From Leptospira sp. B5-022 (GTDB lineage: Bacteria > Spirochaetota > Leptospiria > Leptospirales > Leptospiraceae), in assembly GCF_000347035.1 (NCBI RefSeq), contig NZ_ANIJ01000049.1, positions 73,501 to 137,500 on the forward strand: a stretch of 64,000 nt of DNA. The letters are read 5' to 3'. Below, piece by piece: positions 36,360 through 45,807 of the stretch. A program made the position numbers and the translations under genes. The notes under the pieces were generated by a model. That model saw only the letters and a program-made list of their open reading frames with translations, did not search any database and had not been told where the DNA came from. How positions within the stretch are numbered: the stretch's first letter is position 1; the number at the start of each line of letters is the position of its first letter.

Positions 36360-37508
36360 GTGCAAAAAGACAGAAACCAAATCATCCAAGCCGAAAATTC
36401 TCTATTAGCGGGTTATGCAGTTTTACACGACGAAACCGGTGGAAGAGAATACAAAGAAGAAGAACACCCATACCGTATCCCGTTTCAAAGAGATAGGGAT
36501 CGAGTCGTTCACTCTAGTGCATTCAAAAGACTACAATATAAGACCCAAGTTTTCGTTTATTCGGTAGGGGAAAATTATCGTAATCGTCTCACTCATACTT
36601 TGGAAGTCGCCGGAGTATCCAGAACGATCGCTTCCGCATTAGGACTCAACTCTTTACTTGCGGAAACGATAGCACTCGCTCACGATCTGGGACATACACC
36701 TTTCGGACACGCAGGACAGGATATGCTTTCCGATCTAATGGGAGAATTCGGCGGATTCGAACATAATAAACAATCCGTTCGTATCGTCACCATATTGGAA
36801 ACACGTTATCCGGAATTTCCGGGTTTAAATCTTTCCAAAGAAACATTAAAAGGTATGATGAAACATGGAGCGGAATACGGCGGTTCCAATTTAGGAAAGG
36901 AAAGAAAGGATGAGGGCCCAAGTTTAGAAGCCCAATGTGCGGATGTCGCGGACGAGATCGCATACACAAGTCATGATATAGATGACGGTTTGGAAATGGG
37001 CTATTTGAAAGCGGAAGATCTAAACTCACTTTCTCTTTGGGCGGAAACCTCCAATATGGTAAAAGGTAAATTCCCGAAACTGGATGGAAAAGTATTCGTT
37101 CGAACTGTGATCCGAGAATTGACCAATAGTATGGTTTCTAATATGATCAGAACCGTTGAATCTAGGATCTCCGATTGGAAAATCCAGGATCGTTCCGATC
37201 TGAATACTGCCTACCAAGAAGGAAAAAGGATCGCAACGTACGAACCTTCTTATGGAGAGAAGGTCCGGGAATTAAAATCTTTTCTATACAAAACACTTTA
37301 TAGACATCCTTCCGTTATAGTTACAAGCGATCGAGGAAGAGATATTATAGAAACATTATTCTTTCATTTTAGAAAGCAGCCCGATTCCATTCCGGAAACG
37401 TACAAAAGAAGGATCGAGAAAGAAGGCCTGGAAAGATGTGTATGCGACTATGTAGCCGGAATGACGGATAGATACGCGGAAGAAATGGCATCTAGTCTAA
37501 GGAAGTGA
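36360..37508 (+). CDS. dgt: Deoxyguanosinetriphosphate triphosphohydrolase-like HD protein
   Basis: Hydrolyses dNTPs to deoxynucleoside and triphosphate. Visible: the N-terminal RIPFQRDRDRVVHSSAFKRLQYKTQVF, the HD-domain metal residues in NRLTHTLEVAG and ALAHDLGHTPFGHAGQ, and DVADEIAYTSHDIDDGL with the later HD pair. 382 aa fits the short Dgt type-2 family. The start is GTG 36360. It stands alone: dedA is divergent and the downstream gene convergent. Confidence 0.93.
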   Translation: MQKDRNQIIQAENSLLAGYAVLHDETGGREYKEEEHPYRIPFQRDRDRVVHSSAFKRLQYKTQVFVYSVGENYRNRLTHTLEVAGVSRTIASALGLNSLLAETIALAHDLGHTPFGHAGQDMLSDLMGEFGGFEHNKQSVRIVTILETRYPEFPGLNLSKETLKGMMKHGAEYGGSNLGKERKDEGPSLEAQCADVADEIAYTSHDIDDGLEMGYLKAEDLNSLSLWAETSNMVKGKFPKLDGKVFVRTVIRELTNSMVSNMIRTVESRISDWKIQDRSDLNTAYQEGKRIATYEPSYGEKVRELKSFLYKTLYRHPSVIVTSDRGRDIIETLFFHFRKQPDSIPETYKRRIEKEGLERCVCDYVAGMTDRYAEEMASSLRK

Positions 37509-37532
37509 GCGTTCCTAAAAACTGTTATAATT

Positions 37533-37637
37533 CCTGGAGTAAACTCTTTGCCTTCCCCTTCGCTTGCACATCCTGTGCAAACCTCCGGGTCGCTTCGCCA
37601 TCCTGGCTTCGCTCTCAGGCAAAAAGTTCACTCCAGG
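37533..37637. repeat. 105-bp intergenic element with 20-bp inverted ends
   Basis: Left end CCTGGAGTAAACTCTTTGCC (37533-37552) and right end GGCAAAAAGTTCACTCCAGG (37618-37637) are inverted copies with two mismatches. Inside is a perfect short hairpin TTGCACA-TCC-TGTGCAA (37564-37580). The rest is rich in CGCTTCGC/GGCTTCGCT words. It lies between two convergent genes and may double as their terminator. Confidence 0.65.
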
Positions 37638-37665
37638 TTATTTTAATGTAATTTAGATTACTTTC

Positions 37666-38778
37666 TTATCGAATAGAAAGGATCGTTTCTTCCAGAGCGA
37701 TAAGAAGAGAATCGACTTCTTCTTCCGTTGTGTATAGACCGGTGGAGATACGGATCGCTCTCAAAGCTTCTTCCTCCGAATATCCCATTGCCAATAAAGA
37801 AGGCGCCGCTTCTCTGGACCTGGACTTGCAGGAAGATCCGGTGGAAAGTGCGAATCCTTTCTCTTCCATTCCCATCATAAAGAAGTCCAGATCGTCCAGA
37901 GGAAGTAGGGCAAACGTTGTGGAAAAAAGCCTGGGGGAATTCTCAGCTACAATTTCGGCTCCCATACTTTTGAGTTTGGACTCTATCTTATTTCTGTAAT
38001 ATTCCAGTCTTTTATTCTTATTCTCCATTTCTGCGAATTGGATCTGGGCCGCTTCTGCCAGAGCTAGAATAGAAGGAGAATTTTCCGTGCCGGCCCTATG
38101 TCCATTCTCCTGATTCCCTCCTTGGAATACTCCTCCTTCCGGTAGGTGTTTCGGATCGAACCATAAAACGGAAGATCCGAGTCCTCCGCCGATTTTATGA
38201 CCGGAGAATGTAAATCCGTTTAAAACGGAAAACGGTACTGGGATTTTAGAGAAGGATTGGATAAGATCGGAATAAAAGGGCATTCCAAATTTAGCGGAAA
38301 CTTCCGCAAGTTCCTCGATCGGTTGGATTACGCCTGTTTCATTACCCGCATGAAGTACAAATACGGGACCCGGCTCATCCTTCAGATAAGATTCTAATTC
38401 GGAAAGGGAAACAAGTCCGGATTTATCGGCGCTTAATACTTTATAAGGAATTCCTAAACTTCGAAAAGAAGAATACAGGGCGGCATGTTCGAAAGGAGAA
38501 AGATAGGCGGTAGTTTTGATAAATTGTTTCGCAAAGTATACGAGGGAATAATCCGCTTCCGTTCCGGAAGATACGAATACGAATCCTTTCGGATCTTTTC
38601 CAGTGAGTTTTGCTAAAACTTTTCTCGCTTCCTCGATCTTGCCCTGTCTGGCTAAGGAAAATCGGGTAGGCCCGGAAGGGTTGAAAAAGTCTTCTTCGTA
38701 TTCCTGTAAGACTTTAGTTAATAAACCTGGAATAGGAGGATGGGTCGCATTATAATCGAAGTATTTAATTCTTTTCAT
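37666..38778 (-). CDS. Cysteine desulfurase-like class V aminotransferase
   Basis: PLP enzyme of the NifS/IscS family that takes sulfur from cysteine for Fe-S clusters or other sulfur-containing cofactors. Schiff-base Lys195 in FTFSGHKIGG, catalytic Cys317 in LSTGSSCKSRSRE, and RISTGLYTTEEEVD. The active-site loop is longer than the classical SxGSAC segment. 370 aa. Its start overlaps the end of the upstream unknown gene by 14 bases, so they are coexpressed. No iscU or sufB is nearby, so the role (house-keeping or tRNA thiolation) is open. Confidence 0.88.
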   Translation of the reverse strand: MKRIKYFDYNATHPPIPGLLTKVLQEYEEDFFNPSGPTRFSLARQGKIEEARKVLAKLTGKDPKGFVFVSSGTEADYSLVYFAKQFIKTTAYLSPFEHAALYSSFRSLGIPYKVLSADKSGLVSLSELESYLKDEPGPVFVLHAGNETGVIQPIEELAEVSAKFGMPFYSDLIQSFSKIPVPFSVLNGFTFSGHKIGGGLGSSVLWFDPKHLPEGGVFQGGNQENGHRAGTENSPSILALAEAAQIQFAEMENKNKRLEYYRNKIESKLKSMGAEIVAENSPRLFSTTFALLPLDDLDFFMMGMEEKGFALSTGSSCKSRSREAAPSLLAMGYSEEEALRAIRISTGLYTTEEEVDSLLIALEETILSIR

Positions 38779-40213
38779 CGAAAATATCGTCTGCTTCTTC
38801 GTATCTTCCTTTTCGACGAAGAGTGTACTGCAATAGTTTCTTTTTATCTTCGATCAGTTCTTCGTAACCGGATTTATCGTTCCTGTAGTTCGGATCCACC
38901 GTATAAACTTCGGTATCCAAGGCATCCAATTCCTTTAAGGCGGTATCGAAATCGGATTCATGCAATAGGCATCGGACTCTCATAAGTTTTGCCTGGAATC
39001 TTACGCCTAAATCCGTCGCAGAAGAGCGATATACCGACTCGAACATATCTTTCGCTTTTTTTCTATAATTGGAATCCCTATCGCCCAATCTATAGAATAG
39101 CTGAGCATTTCTGTTCAAGTTGGAATAAAATACTTTGGCTCCTTCCGTATCGGTTGGCTCGCAAGGGATCGCTGCGATCGCACTTACTCCCCAATACTTT
39201 GCTTCCGCCGGTATATTTCTTTTGGAACAGGAGAAATATAATACTCTCGTAAATAAGGAAACGGATTCTTCCGGAGAAAGAGAAGGATGGGATTCGTCCG
39301 TTCTAAGTCTAAGCAATTCCAATGTTCTTAATAATAGAGTTTTGTATTTATTCGCGGTTAATGTAGTCGTATCCGGATAATCGGAGGAAAATACGATCGG
39401 GTCCGATTGGGACTCGCCGATCTTTTTCCAGATACGGATCTCTTTCGGAAGATCCTCCGTTATATTCTCTTCTTCTTCCTTATTACAACTGAAACTGAAA
39501 AAATTCAGGATTCGTTTCCACCAAGGAATGGAAACCGGTTTAGCCTCTTTCAATTTTTCGAATACGAGTTCTTCTATCCTTTGGATGGCTTGGAAATGTG
39601 CAAGTATCGCTTCTTCCGGACGACAAGACGCAAAAGAGGAAATTCGGATCTTCTCCAAAAGACTTTTGCCTGCAATTTCTGGTTTGTTTTTTTCAAGAGA
39701 AGCTTGGGCAGACGGAGAATTATAACCATCGAAAGGATTATAATTTAAGGCTCTTTTATAATAGTCTAATGCTTCCAGAGGGATTTTGTAGAATTTTTGC
39801 CAATAATCGTACGGATCCACAGGTTTTTCTCCCGTGGAAAATTTGCTCTCACTAGGATCTGCAAGTCTTTCTATGGTCCAGCCTTGGTTTTTTGCTTCCA
39901 TCCAACTTGGGATCCTGAATATATCTCCTGTACCTTCTTTCCCTATTCTATAGGCACGTACGCAGGCTTTGGACAGTTGGTCCGTTCGGAGATAATGTTC
40001 AATTTGTCTATATTCAATTTTTTCAGATAATAGATCGTCTCCCTTGGACTGCAATTTTGCGGAAAGGGAAGGATTTAGGACGGTAGGTTCCAACCAAAGT
40101 GCGAAGGAACGTAAAATTTGAAATCTCCTGGGATAGATATAGATCGCTGCCAGGGTCCAAATCAACAAAAGTGTTAAGAATAACTTTTTCTTTTCTTTAA
40201 GAATGCTGAACAA
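38765..40213 (-). CDS. Membrane-anchored helical protein of unknown function, 482 aa
   Basis: An N-terminal membrane segment (KLFLTLLLIWTLAAIYIYP) anchors a large, probably alpha-helical domain with TPR-like features (DYYKRALNYNPFDGYNSPSA, FDTALKELDALDT, YEEADDIFDEKN). Scattered cysteines (ACVRAYR, SFASCRPEEAIL, FSCSKRN). No enzymatic motif. It overlaps the cysteine-desulfurase-like gene by 14 bases. I do not recognise a family. Confidence 0.65.
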   Translation of the reverse strand: MFSILKEKKKLFLTLLLIWTLAAIYIYPRRFQILRSFALWLEPTVLNPSLSAKLQSKGDDLLSEKIEYRQIEHYLRTDQLSKACVRAYRIGKEGTGDIFRIPSWMEAKNQGWTIERLADPSESKFSTGEKPVDPYDYWQKFYKIPLEALDYYKRALNYNPFDGYNSPSAQASLEKNKPEIAGKSLLEKIRISSFASCRPEEAILAHFQAIQRIEELVFEKLKEAKPVSIPWWKRILNFFSFSCNKEEEENITEDLPKEIRIWKKIGESQSDPIVFSSDYPDTTTLTANKYKTLLLRTLELLRLRTDESHPSLSPEESVSLFTRVLYFSCSKRNIPAEAKYWGVSAIAAIPCEPTDTEGAKVFYSNLNRNAQLFYRLGDRDSNYRKKAKDMFESVYRSSATDLGVRFQAKLMRVRCLLHESDFDTALKELDALDTEVYTVDPNYRNDKSGYEELIEDKKKLLQYTLRRKGRYEEADDIFDEKN

Positions 40214-40328
40214 TTTCTTTCCTTAAGTTCCGGAAAATTCGTTAGACGAATAGAGTCCCTCGCTTGAGAGTAGAGAGAGTGAAGATTTCGCTTTTTTCGA
40301 TTCCAAACCCTATACAAGTCCGGGGATT

Positions 40329-42344
40329 ATGAAACACGCAAGCATTATTCCGATCCTTCTGGTATCCCTTCTGGATGCAGGTGCCTTACTTTCTTCTCCC
40401 CGTAATACAAACACCGTTTTCGTATGTAGGGACACCGATTCTTCCGGAAGGGCAAGAGCCGTGTGGCCGGCCTATTATTATTCTCTCGGATTAGAGAGTT
40501 TGAATAAGGCCAGGAATTCGGAAGGAAGAGAAAGAACAGAAGAGATCATAGAAGCTGTCCGAAATTTCCAGGATTATATCCGTTGTTCCGAATCCGTAGG
40601 ATCTCCTGTTTCCGCGGTGTTTCGTTGGAATAAGGCGTTGGCGCATTATTATTTAGGACAGTGGAAGGACGCGGTTTCCGAACTGGACTTGGCGGAAAAG
40701 TCAGACCCATATTTTAGAGAATCCTATATTTTGAAAGGTACCATTCTTTTAAATAGCGGAGAATATGAAAAGGCTGCGACCTATTTAGAAACTCATCTGA
40801 GTAAGTTTTCGGAAGATCCTGATTTCTATTATTTATTGAGTTCTGCCGAGCTTGCTTTGAAGAATGATGCAAAATCCGTTTTGTATTTGAGTTCTCTCAG
40901 AGATCTGATCAAACAAAAAGATTCCAATCCTAAATATCCCGAATTCGTTTATTTATCTCTAGGAAAGACGTATTTCGCTTTAGGCCAAAATACGAAGGCA
41001 CTCTTTTATATTTCCGGTTATTTGGAGATGAAACCTGAAAACTGGGAAATCCGATTTTTACTCGCGAAAATTTTGGACCAGCTAGGCAAGTTTTCTCAAG
41101 CAAAAAAACAACTGCAAAGAATTCTGCAGGAGATCCAAGGAAATTCTTCCGTGGAGCTGATGTTGGGGGAAATGTACTTTATAGAAAGTAGATCCATGGC
41201 GGCGGGTTATTTCGAGGATCTAAAAAAGAAAGGAAAGTTGAATAAGGACGGGGTCCTTTTCGGGCTTTATTCGGTACTAAATTCCAAATATTCGGATGCT
41301 AGACGTATTCTCTTTCCTTTAAAAGAAAAATTTCCCAAACGATTATCCATACGCCTCGGGGTTTTGGAGATCCAAAAAAGAGATCCAAATATTAATAAAA
41401 AGGAATATATTAAAGAATTGGTAGAAGTCGCCTCCATTGCGCTCCAATCCCAATTGACCACCCTTGCGGAAACTTTACTCCTTGAATCGATCAAGATCAC
41501 GGAAGAAGAAAAACTAGATCCTCGCATTCTTGCGGAACAATACGACTTTTTAGCGGGCGTATACGAACAATCCGGTTCCGTATTTAGATCCATCATTTCG
41601 GTTCGTAAAGCGATCCAATATACTCCCTCACCGGAGGATTCTAAAAAATACGAATTACATTTGGCGTTTTTGCTAAGAGGAAATCCTCCCGGAAAGGTCC
41701 AGGAATCGGAAGAGATCATACAGAATATTCTCAAAAATGATCCGAACAATCATTATGCGTACTATCTTTTAGGGATCGTACTATTCCAATCCGATAAATT
41801 GGAGGAGAGTCGGGGGGCGTTCGAACAAGCGATCCGATTGGAACCTAAATCTTCCGTGTATCATTTTTATAGAGCTTCTGCATTGGAAAAATTAGGAAGG
41901 ATCCCGGAGATGGAAGCGGACCTTCGTAAGTCTATGGAGTTAGATCCTGAAAATCCGATCGCATATAATTACTTAGGTTATCATTATTCCGAAAAGGGAA
42001 TCCGTTTGGACGAGGCACTTGATCTCATCCGAAAAGCGGTGGAGCTTGCTCCCGATAACGAGGCTTACCAAGATAGTTTAGGCTGGATCTATTACAAAAA
42101 GGGAAGAGTGGATGAGGCTCTTTTACATTTGAATCTTGCCTTTCAAATTTTACAGGATAAAAACGAATATGATCCTACTATCTGTGAACATTTAGGCGAT
42201 GTTCATCATGAAAGAAGAGAATTTGCTGATGCCAGAAGATTCTGGGAAAAATCGGAAACTCTTTTTCAAAAGAAGGAAGACAAACTTCGAATTCGGGAAA
42301 AATTGGAGAGGTTAAGAACGAATCCGGTCTCAAATAAATCATAA
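40329..42344 (+). CDS. Exported TPR-repeat protein, 671 aa
   Basis: The signal peptide MKHASIIPILLVSLLDAGALLSS is followed by a TPR-rich domain. Clear repeats include AHYYLGQWKDAVSELDLAEK, YYLLGIVLFQSDKLEESRGA, YNYLGYHYSEKGIRLDEAL and GWIYYKKGRVDEALLHLNLA; probably ten or more in all. TPRs are protein-protein scaffolds. ATG 40329 follows CCGGGGATT. The stop (TAATG) overlaps the next gene, a LolB-like lipoprotein, so the two products probably work together in the envelope. Confidence 0.82.
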   Translation: MKHASIIPILLVSLLDAGALLSSPRNTNTVFVCRDTDSSGRARAVWPAYYYSLGLESLNKARNSEGRERTEEIIEAVRNFQDYIRCSESVGSPVSAVFRWNKALAHYYLGQWKDAVSELDLAEKSDPYFRESYILKGTILLNSGEYEKAATYLETHLSKFSEDPDFYYLLSSAELALKNDAKSVLYLSSLRDLIKQKDSNPKYPEFVYLSLGKTYFALGQNTKALFYISGYLEMKPENWEIRFLLAKILDQLGKFSQAKKQLQRILQEIQGNSSVELMLGEMYFIESRSMAAGYFEDLKKKGKLNKDGVLFGLYSVLNSKYSDARRILFPLKEKFPKRLSIRLGVLEIQKRDPNINKKEYIKELVEVASIALQSQLTTLAETLLLESIKITEEEKLDPRILAEQYDFLAGVYEQSGSVFRSIISVRKAIQYTPSPEDSKKYELHLAFLLRGNPPGKVQESEEIIQNILKNDPNNHYAYYLLGIVLFQSDKLEESRGAFEQAIRLEPKSSVYHFYRASALEKLGRIPEMEADLRKSMELDPENPIAYNYLGYHYSEKGIRLDEALDLIRKAVELAPDNEAYQDSLGWIYYKKGRVDEALLHLNLAFQILQDKNEYDPTICEHLGDVHHERREFADARRFWEKSETLFQKKEDKLRIREKLERLRTNPVSNKS

Positions 42345-43171
42345 TGGCCGGGAGGACTGTTTTGAGAACAAACCATTTAAACCGGATCTTTGTATTCGGA
42401 TCACTTTACTTTTTTATTCTATTGTTCCAATCCTGTGTGACGACGGATATAGAAGAGATCAATTTTCGTCAAAAGGGAAAAATAAAATTTTGGAGCGCAA
42501 AATCCAAGGAAGGTTCCAAATATTTAGAAGCGCTTCGTAAATTAGAAGAATCGAATACTTCTTATACGGGAGAGTTCGATATAAGGATACAGAATTTTTT
42601 TCCTAAAAAGGACGTATTCTCTTTGGCGGGAAAGATTTTTTACGATAAGCCGTCAGGCAAAATGCAGATAGAACTGACCGATCAATTATTCGGGATCAGC
42701 GTTTCTAAAGTGTTCAGCGACGGGCAAACGATCCGTATCAAAACGGTTTCCGTGGATAAGATACATGAACAGGCCATGGACGATATTATACTTTCCGATC
42801 CGAATACCAGAAAGCAGACAGTAGTTCCTTTTCCGGTGATCTATTATCTTCTATCCAATCGAAATGCGGAATTGTTCAAGCCACAATGGACGCTCGTTCA
42901 GCCGAACGATGGAATTGTGCTCGTCAGAAAACCGGGAGAAGAATGGACTTACTACACTGCGGAAAATGGTATTCGTTCCGTGGAATGGGATTCCAGCGGG
43001 AAGAACGTAAAAGCAGTCACGAGTGTCCAAGGAGAAGTTGAATTTCCTCCTAAAACAACGATCACTCGTATCGTTTCCAGAGCGGATGGAGCCGATCAAA
43101 ATCGTATCGAGATCAAGATGAAAAAAGTATCTCGCATTGATAAATTGAACGAAATGTTGTTCGGATTTTAA
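42344..43171 (+). CDS. Putative LolB-like outer-membrane lipoprotein
   Basis: A lipobox at LLFQSC gives Cys31 in a leader with a long basic N-terminus (MAGRTVLRTNHLNR). The mature part resembles the LolA/LolB half-barrel: FPKKDVFSLAGKIFYDKPSGKMQIELTDQ, LFGISVSKVFSDGQTIRIKTV. That fits a hydrophobic-ligand carrier such as a lipoprotein receptor, or a DUF4292-like protein. ATG 42344 overlaps the TPR stop by one base. TTG 42361 is an alternative start. The assignment rests on fold-like resemblance, not a signature. Confidence 0.6.
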   Translation: MAGRTVLRTNHLNRIFVFGSLYFFILLFQSCVTTDIEEINFRQKGKIKFWSAKSKEGSKYLEALRKLEESNTSYTGEFDIRIQNFFPKKDVFSLAGKIFYDKPSGKMQIELTDQLFGISVSKVFSDGQTIRIKTVSVDKIHEQAMDDIILSDPNTRKQTVVPFPVIYYLLSNRNAELFKPQWTLVQPNDGIVLVRKPGEEWTYYTAENGIRSVEWDSSGKNVKAVTSVQGEVEFPPKTTITRIVSRADGADQNRIEIKMKKVSRIDKLNEMLFGF

Positions 43172-43188
43172 TATTAAGGAAAGTGAAT

Positions 43189-43953
43189 ATGTTGGACGTG
43201 GAAAAAAACGGTCATATTTTAGAACTTTATATCAAAACAAACGAGACCAATTCTTTAGGCAGGGAATTTTTTCGAAAATTTAGGGAAGTCCTGGAACAAG
43301 CGGAAAACGATAGATCCGTAAAATCCATCATTCTTTCCGGAAGGAACGATAAGTTTTTTTCCAACGGATTCGATCCGGAAATTTTCGTGGGTAAAAACTT
43401 GGAAGAGATCAAGGAAGTACTTCGAGAAGCATTAGGTGCCTGCGGAAAAGTTTTATTCTCTCCTAAACCTGTGGTTTGTGCAATGAACGGTCACTCAATG
43501 GGAGTGGGAGCGGTGATTGCTATATTCTCCGATTATAGAATCCTTGTGGAAAAAAAAGGAAGATTAGGTTTTCCTGAATCTTTGATCGGTATCAATTTCC
43601 CGTCCACTGCCGGAACCGTTCTGAAAGATCTAGTCGGAATGAAAACCGCAAGAGACTTATTGTACAGCGGAAGAGGTTTAAAAGCTGATGAGGCTGTAGA
43701 GGTAGGACTGATCGAAGAATCTGCCACTCCGGAAGTAGTAATTCCTAAAGCCAGAAAATGGTGTTCTCAATTCCAAGACATGGCAATGGAATCCGTAGTT
43801 GGCGTGAAAATTGCTCTTAGGGATTCCCAACGTTTGCTTGCGGATACTTTAGAAAAAAGAGATGTAGAGCTTTTGGCACAAGCGATCGCTAGCGCAAACG
43901 GACAGGAAGGAATGAAATCCATTCTAGAAAGAAGACGCCCAGTCTTTACTTGA
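43189..43953 (+). CDS. Enoyl-CoA hydratase/isomerase (crotonase) family protein
   Basis: Acts on acyl-CoA thioesters. Family blocks: DRSVKSIILSGRNDKFFSNGFD (first oxyanion loop), PVVCAMNGHSMGVGAVIAIFSDYRI (second oxyanion loop), GRLGFPESLIGINFPSTAGTVL, and ARDLLYSGRGLKADEAVEVGLIEE. The catalytic glutamates of true hydratases are not obvious here, so an isomerase or other crotonase reaction is possible. ATG 43189 has AAGGA about 10 bases upstream; GTG 43183 adds two residues. It is 17 bases after the lipoprotein gene. Confidence 0.85.
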   Translation: MLDVEKNGHILELYIKTNETNSLGREFFRKFREVLEQAENDRSVKSIILSGRNDKFFSNGFDPEIFVGKNLEEIKEVLREALGACGKVLFSPKPVVCAMNGHSMGVGAVIAIFSDYRILVEKKGRLGFPESLIGINFPSTAGTVLKDLVGMKTARDLLYSGRGLKADEAVEVGLIEESATPEVVIPKARKWCSQFQDMAMESVVGVKIALRDSQRLLADTLEKRDVELLAQAIASANGQEGMKSILERRRPVFT

Positions 43954-43961
43954 ACTGAATT

Positions 43962-43981
43962 GCCTGGGATTTTTCCCAGGC
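43962..43981. terminator. Hairpin between convergent crotonase and AGPS-like genes
   Basis: GCCTGGG-ATTTTT-CCCAGGC: perfect 7-bp stem, 6-base loop, 8 bases after the crotonase stop. No trailing T-run, so a Rho-independent role is unproven. Confidence 0.5.
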
Positions 43982-44015
43982 TTGTCCGATATCGGGTCCC
44001 GGTATCGAAGTATTT

Positions 44016-45710
44016 TTAAGAATGGAATAATTTCCCAGGGTTCAAAATTTCCTTTTGATCCAATACTTTTTTTAATCCGTTTAGGGCTTCAATCCCAGGT
44101 TTTCCTAAACTAGACTCGTACCATTTTTTATGATCGAAACCGACTCCATGATGGTGACTGATCGGGACTTTAAAAGAAGTGAATGTATCCGAAACGGCTC
44201 TTTTCATTTTAAGCCATTGATCTTCCGGTTTTTTCGCATCCATCGGAAATAAGATCGTATAATACAAACAAGCTCCTTCGTGATAACTATGAGATAAATG
44301 GCACATAGCGATCGAACCGGGGATTGAATTTTGTAGGGACTCGATCCCCGCTTTATGCAGATCTTCCAGCTTATCGTACGTACTGGAAGTTTCCATCGTA
44401 TCCACACCCATTCCGTGCTGCATGACATGATTTCTTAAAAACGGCATATTGTATCTGCTATGGATCCAATTTTGTCCCAGCTTTTCTCCCGCATAGATCG
44501 CTCCGCCTTTTTTCCAGAGTTTTTTAAGTCCTTGGAAAGAATGATCTACCTCTTGCCTTGATCCGTCTAGTCCCACTAAAATCACACATTTATTATCTCT
44601 TATTCCGGCCGCTCTCAGATAAGAATTTTGCAGGAATTTTTTGAATTTGCGGATGGGTGTATTCGTCTTTCCTAATTCTCCCAGATACTCATAGAGTCTT
44701 GTTTCATTCGCATCCGAAAGTCTCATCATAGAAGTTTTGATCTCTTCTTGATTTGTTTTTCTGATAAAATTGATGGAGGAAAGTAGGTCCGGAAATACTA
44801 AACCGAAATATTTTCTAGTCTCAGGGATCTTGTGGATCTTGACAGTAACTTCTGAAATGATCCCTAAAAGGCCTTCACTACCTGCTATGATCTGGTTCCA
44901 ATCGGGTCCGATAGAAGATGCCGGCGCTCTTAGGGTCTCTACTGTTCCTTTTGGGCTGATCAATTTTACTGCACTCAGGATCTCTTCTATTTTTCCATAT
45001 CGGTTGGATTGTTGTCCCGCACTTCTAGCTGCAACCCATCCACCCAATGTGGAATATTCGAAAGACTGAGGAAAATGGCCCAAAGTATAACCTTTTAAAT
45101 TCAGGCCGTATTCTAATTTGGGTCCATAGATCCCGGCTTGGAATGTGGCCGTCATGCTGATGGGATCGAAGGATACCAACTCTTTCATTTCGGTCATATC
45201 CAAAGAAATTACAGCTTTTTGTCCTTTTCCCTTCAGGACTTCCACGCCGCCCACTACGGAAGATCCTCCGCCGAAAGGAATAACTGTGATCTTATTCTTG
45301 GAACAATATTCTAAAATTTTAATGATCTCCGAATCTTTTTTGGGGTAGACCACTCCATCCACGAAAGACTTGAGAGTATTAAAATGAAGTCTGAGAACGT
45401 CGTAGTAGCTACGGCCGGCAGAGTGGAAAACTCTTTCGTATCTATCGTTTTTAAAATTATTTTTACCTACGATTGCGCTTAGGTTTTTGATATCATTCGG
45501 ACTTAATTTACTGTTCGGAATTTTTATATCTTTTAAGGAAACGGCAGGAGTTTCGCGGATAGAATCTAACTTGAATTCCCTTTGAAGAAGTTTGAGAATT
45601 TCTGGCATCTGCGCCTTTCTACCGAAGTCCTGATCGTTTGCACCCCAGGCATTCCATCTAAGATTGGATCTGGAATAGTCGATTTTGGGATTGAGCTCGT
45701 GGTAGAACAT
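44016..45710 (-). CDS. Alkyl-DHAP synthase (AGPS)-like FAD oxidase family protein
   Basis: FAD-binding PCMH protein of the vanillyl-alcohol-oxidase family, closest by eye to alkyldihydroxyacetonephosphate synthase, the ether-bond-forming enzyme of eukaryotic ether lipids. Shared traits: N-terminal RWNAWGAND, FAD loop VIPFGGGSSVVGG (143-155), TLGGWVAARSAGQQSNRYG, and the active-site triple histidine SHHHGVGFD (His519-521). FAD-linked D-lactate/glycolate oxidases share the fold but lack the HHHGVG block. 564 aa, ATG 45710. Alone on this strand; whether it makes ether lipids is untested. Confidence 0.8.
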   Translation of the reverse strand: MFYHELNPKIDYSRSNLRWNAWGANDQDFGRKAQMPEILKLLQREFKLDSIRETPAVSLKDIKIPNSKLSPNDIKNLSAIVGKNNFKNDRYERVFHSAGRSYYDVLRLHFNTLKSFVDGVVYPKKDSEIIKILEYCSKNKITVIPFGGGSSVVGGVEVLKGKGQKAVISLDMTEMKELVSFDPISMTATFQAGIYGPKLEYGLNLKGYTLGHFPQSFEYSTLGGWVAARSAGQQSNRYGKIEEILSAVKLISPKGTVETLRAPASSIGPDWNQIIAGSEGLLGIISEVTVKIHKIPETRKYFGLVFPDLLSSINFIRKTNQEEIKTSMMRLSDANETRLYEYLGELGKTNTPIRKFKKFLQNSYLRAAGIRDNKCVILVGLDGSRQEVDHSFQGLKKLWKKGGAIYAGEKLGQNWIHSRYNMPFLRNHVMQHGMGVDTMETSSTYDKLEDLHKAGIESLQNSIPGSIAMCHLSHSYHEGACLYYTILFPMDAKKPEDQWLKMKRAVSDTFTSFKVPISHHHGVGFDHKKWYESSLGKPGIEALNGLKKVLDQKEILNPGKLFHS

Positions 45711-45807
45711 AGGTCTTATCTCCGATTAATTAAAAACGTTTCCAATAAATACGAATCTTTCCAGAGGGCAAGGTAAAAAGGATATTCAATGTTGATCAAA
45801 TATCACA

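Noticed and set aside
37533..37637. CRISPR or IS interpretation of the inverted-repeat element
   Set aside because: There is only one pair of arms, no repeated spacers, no transposase and no flanking target duplication visible.
41267..41749. 160-codon minus-strand frame in the TPR gene
   Set aside because: Antisense to clear TPR repeats; no ribosome site or domain.
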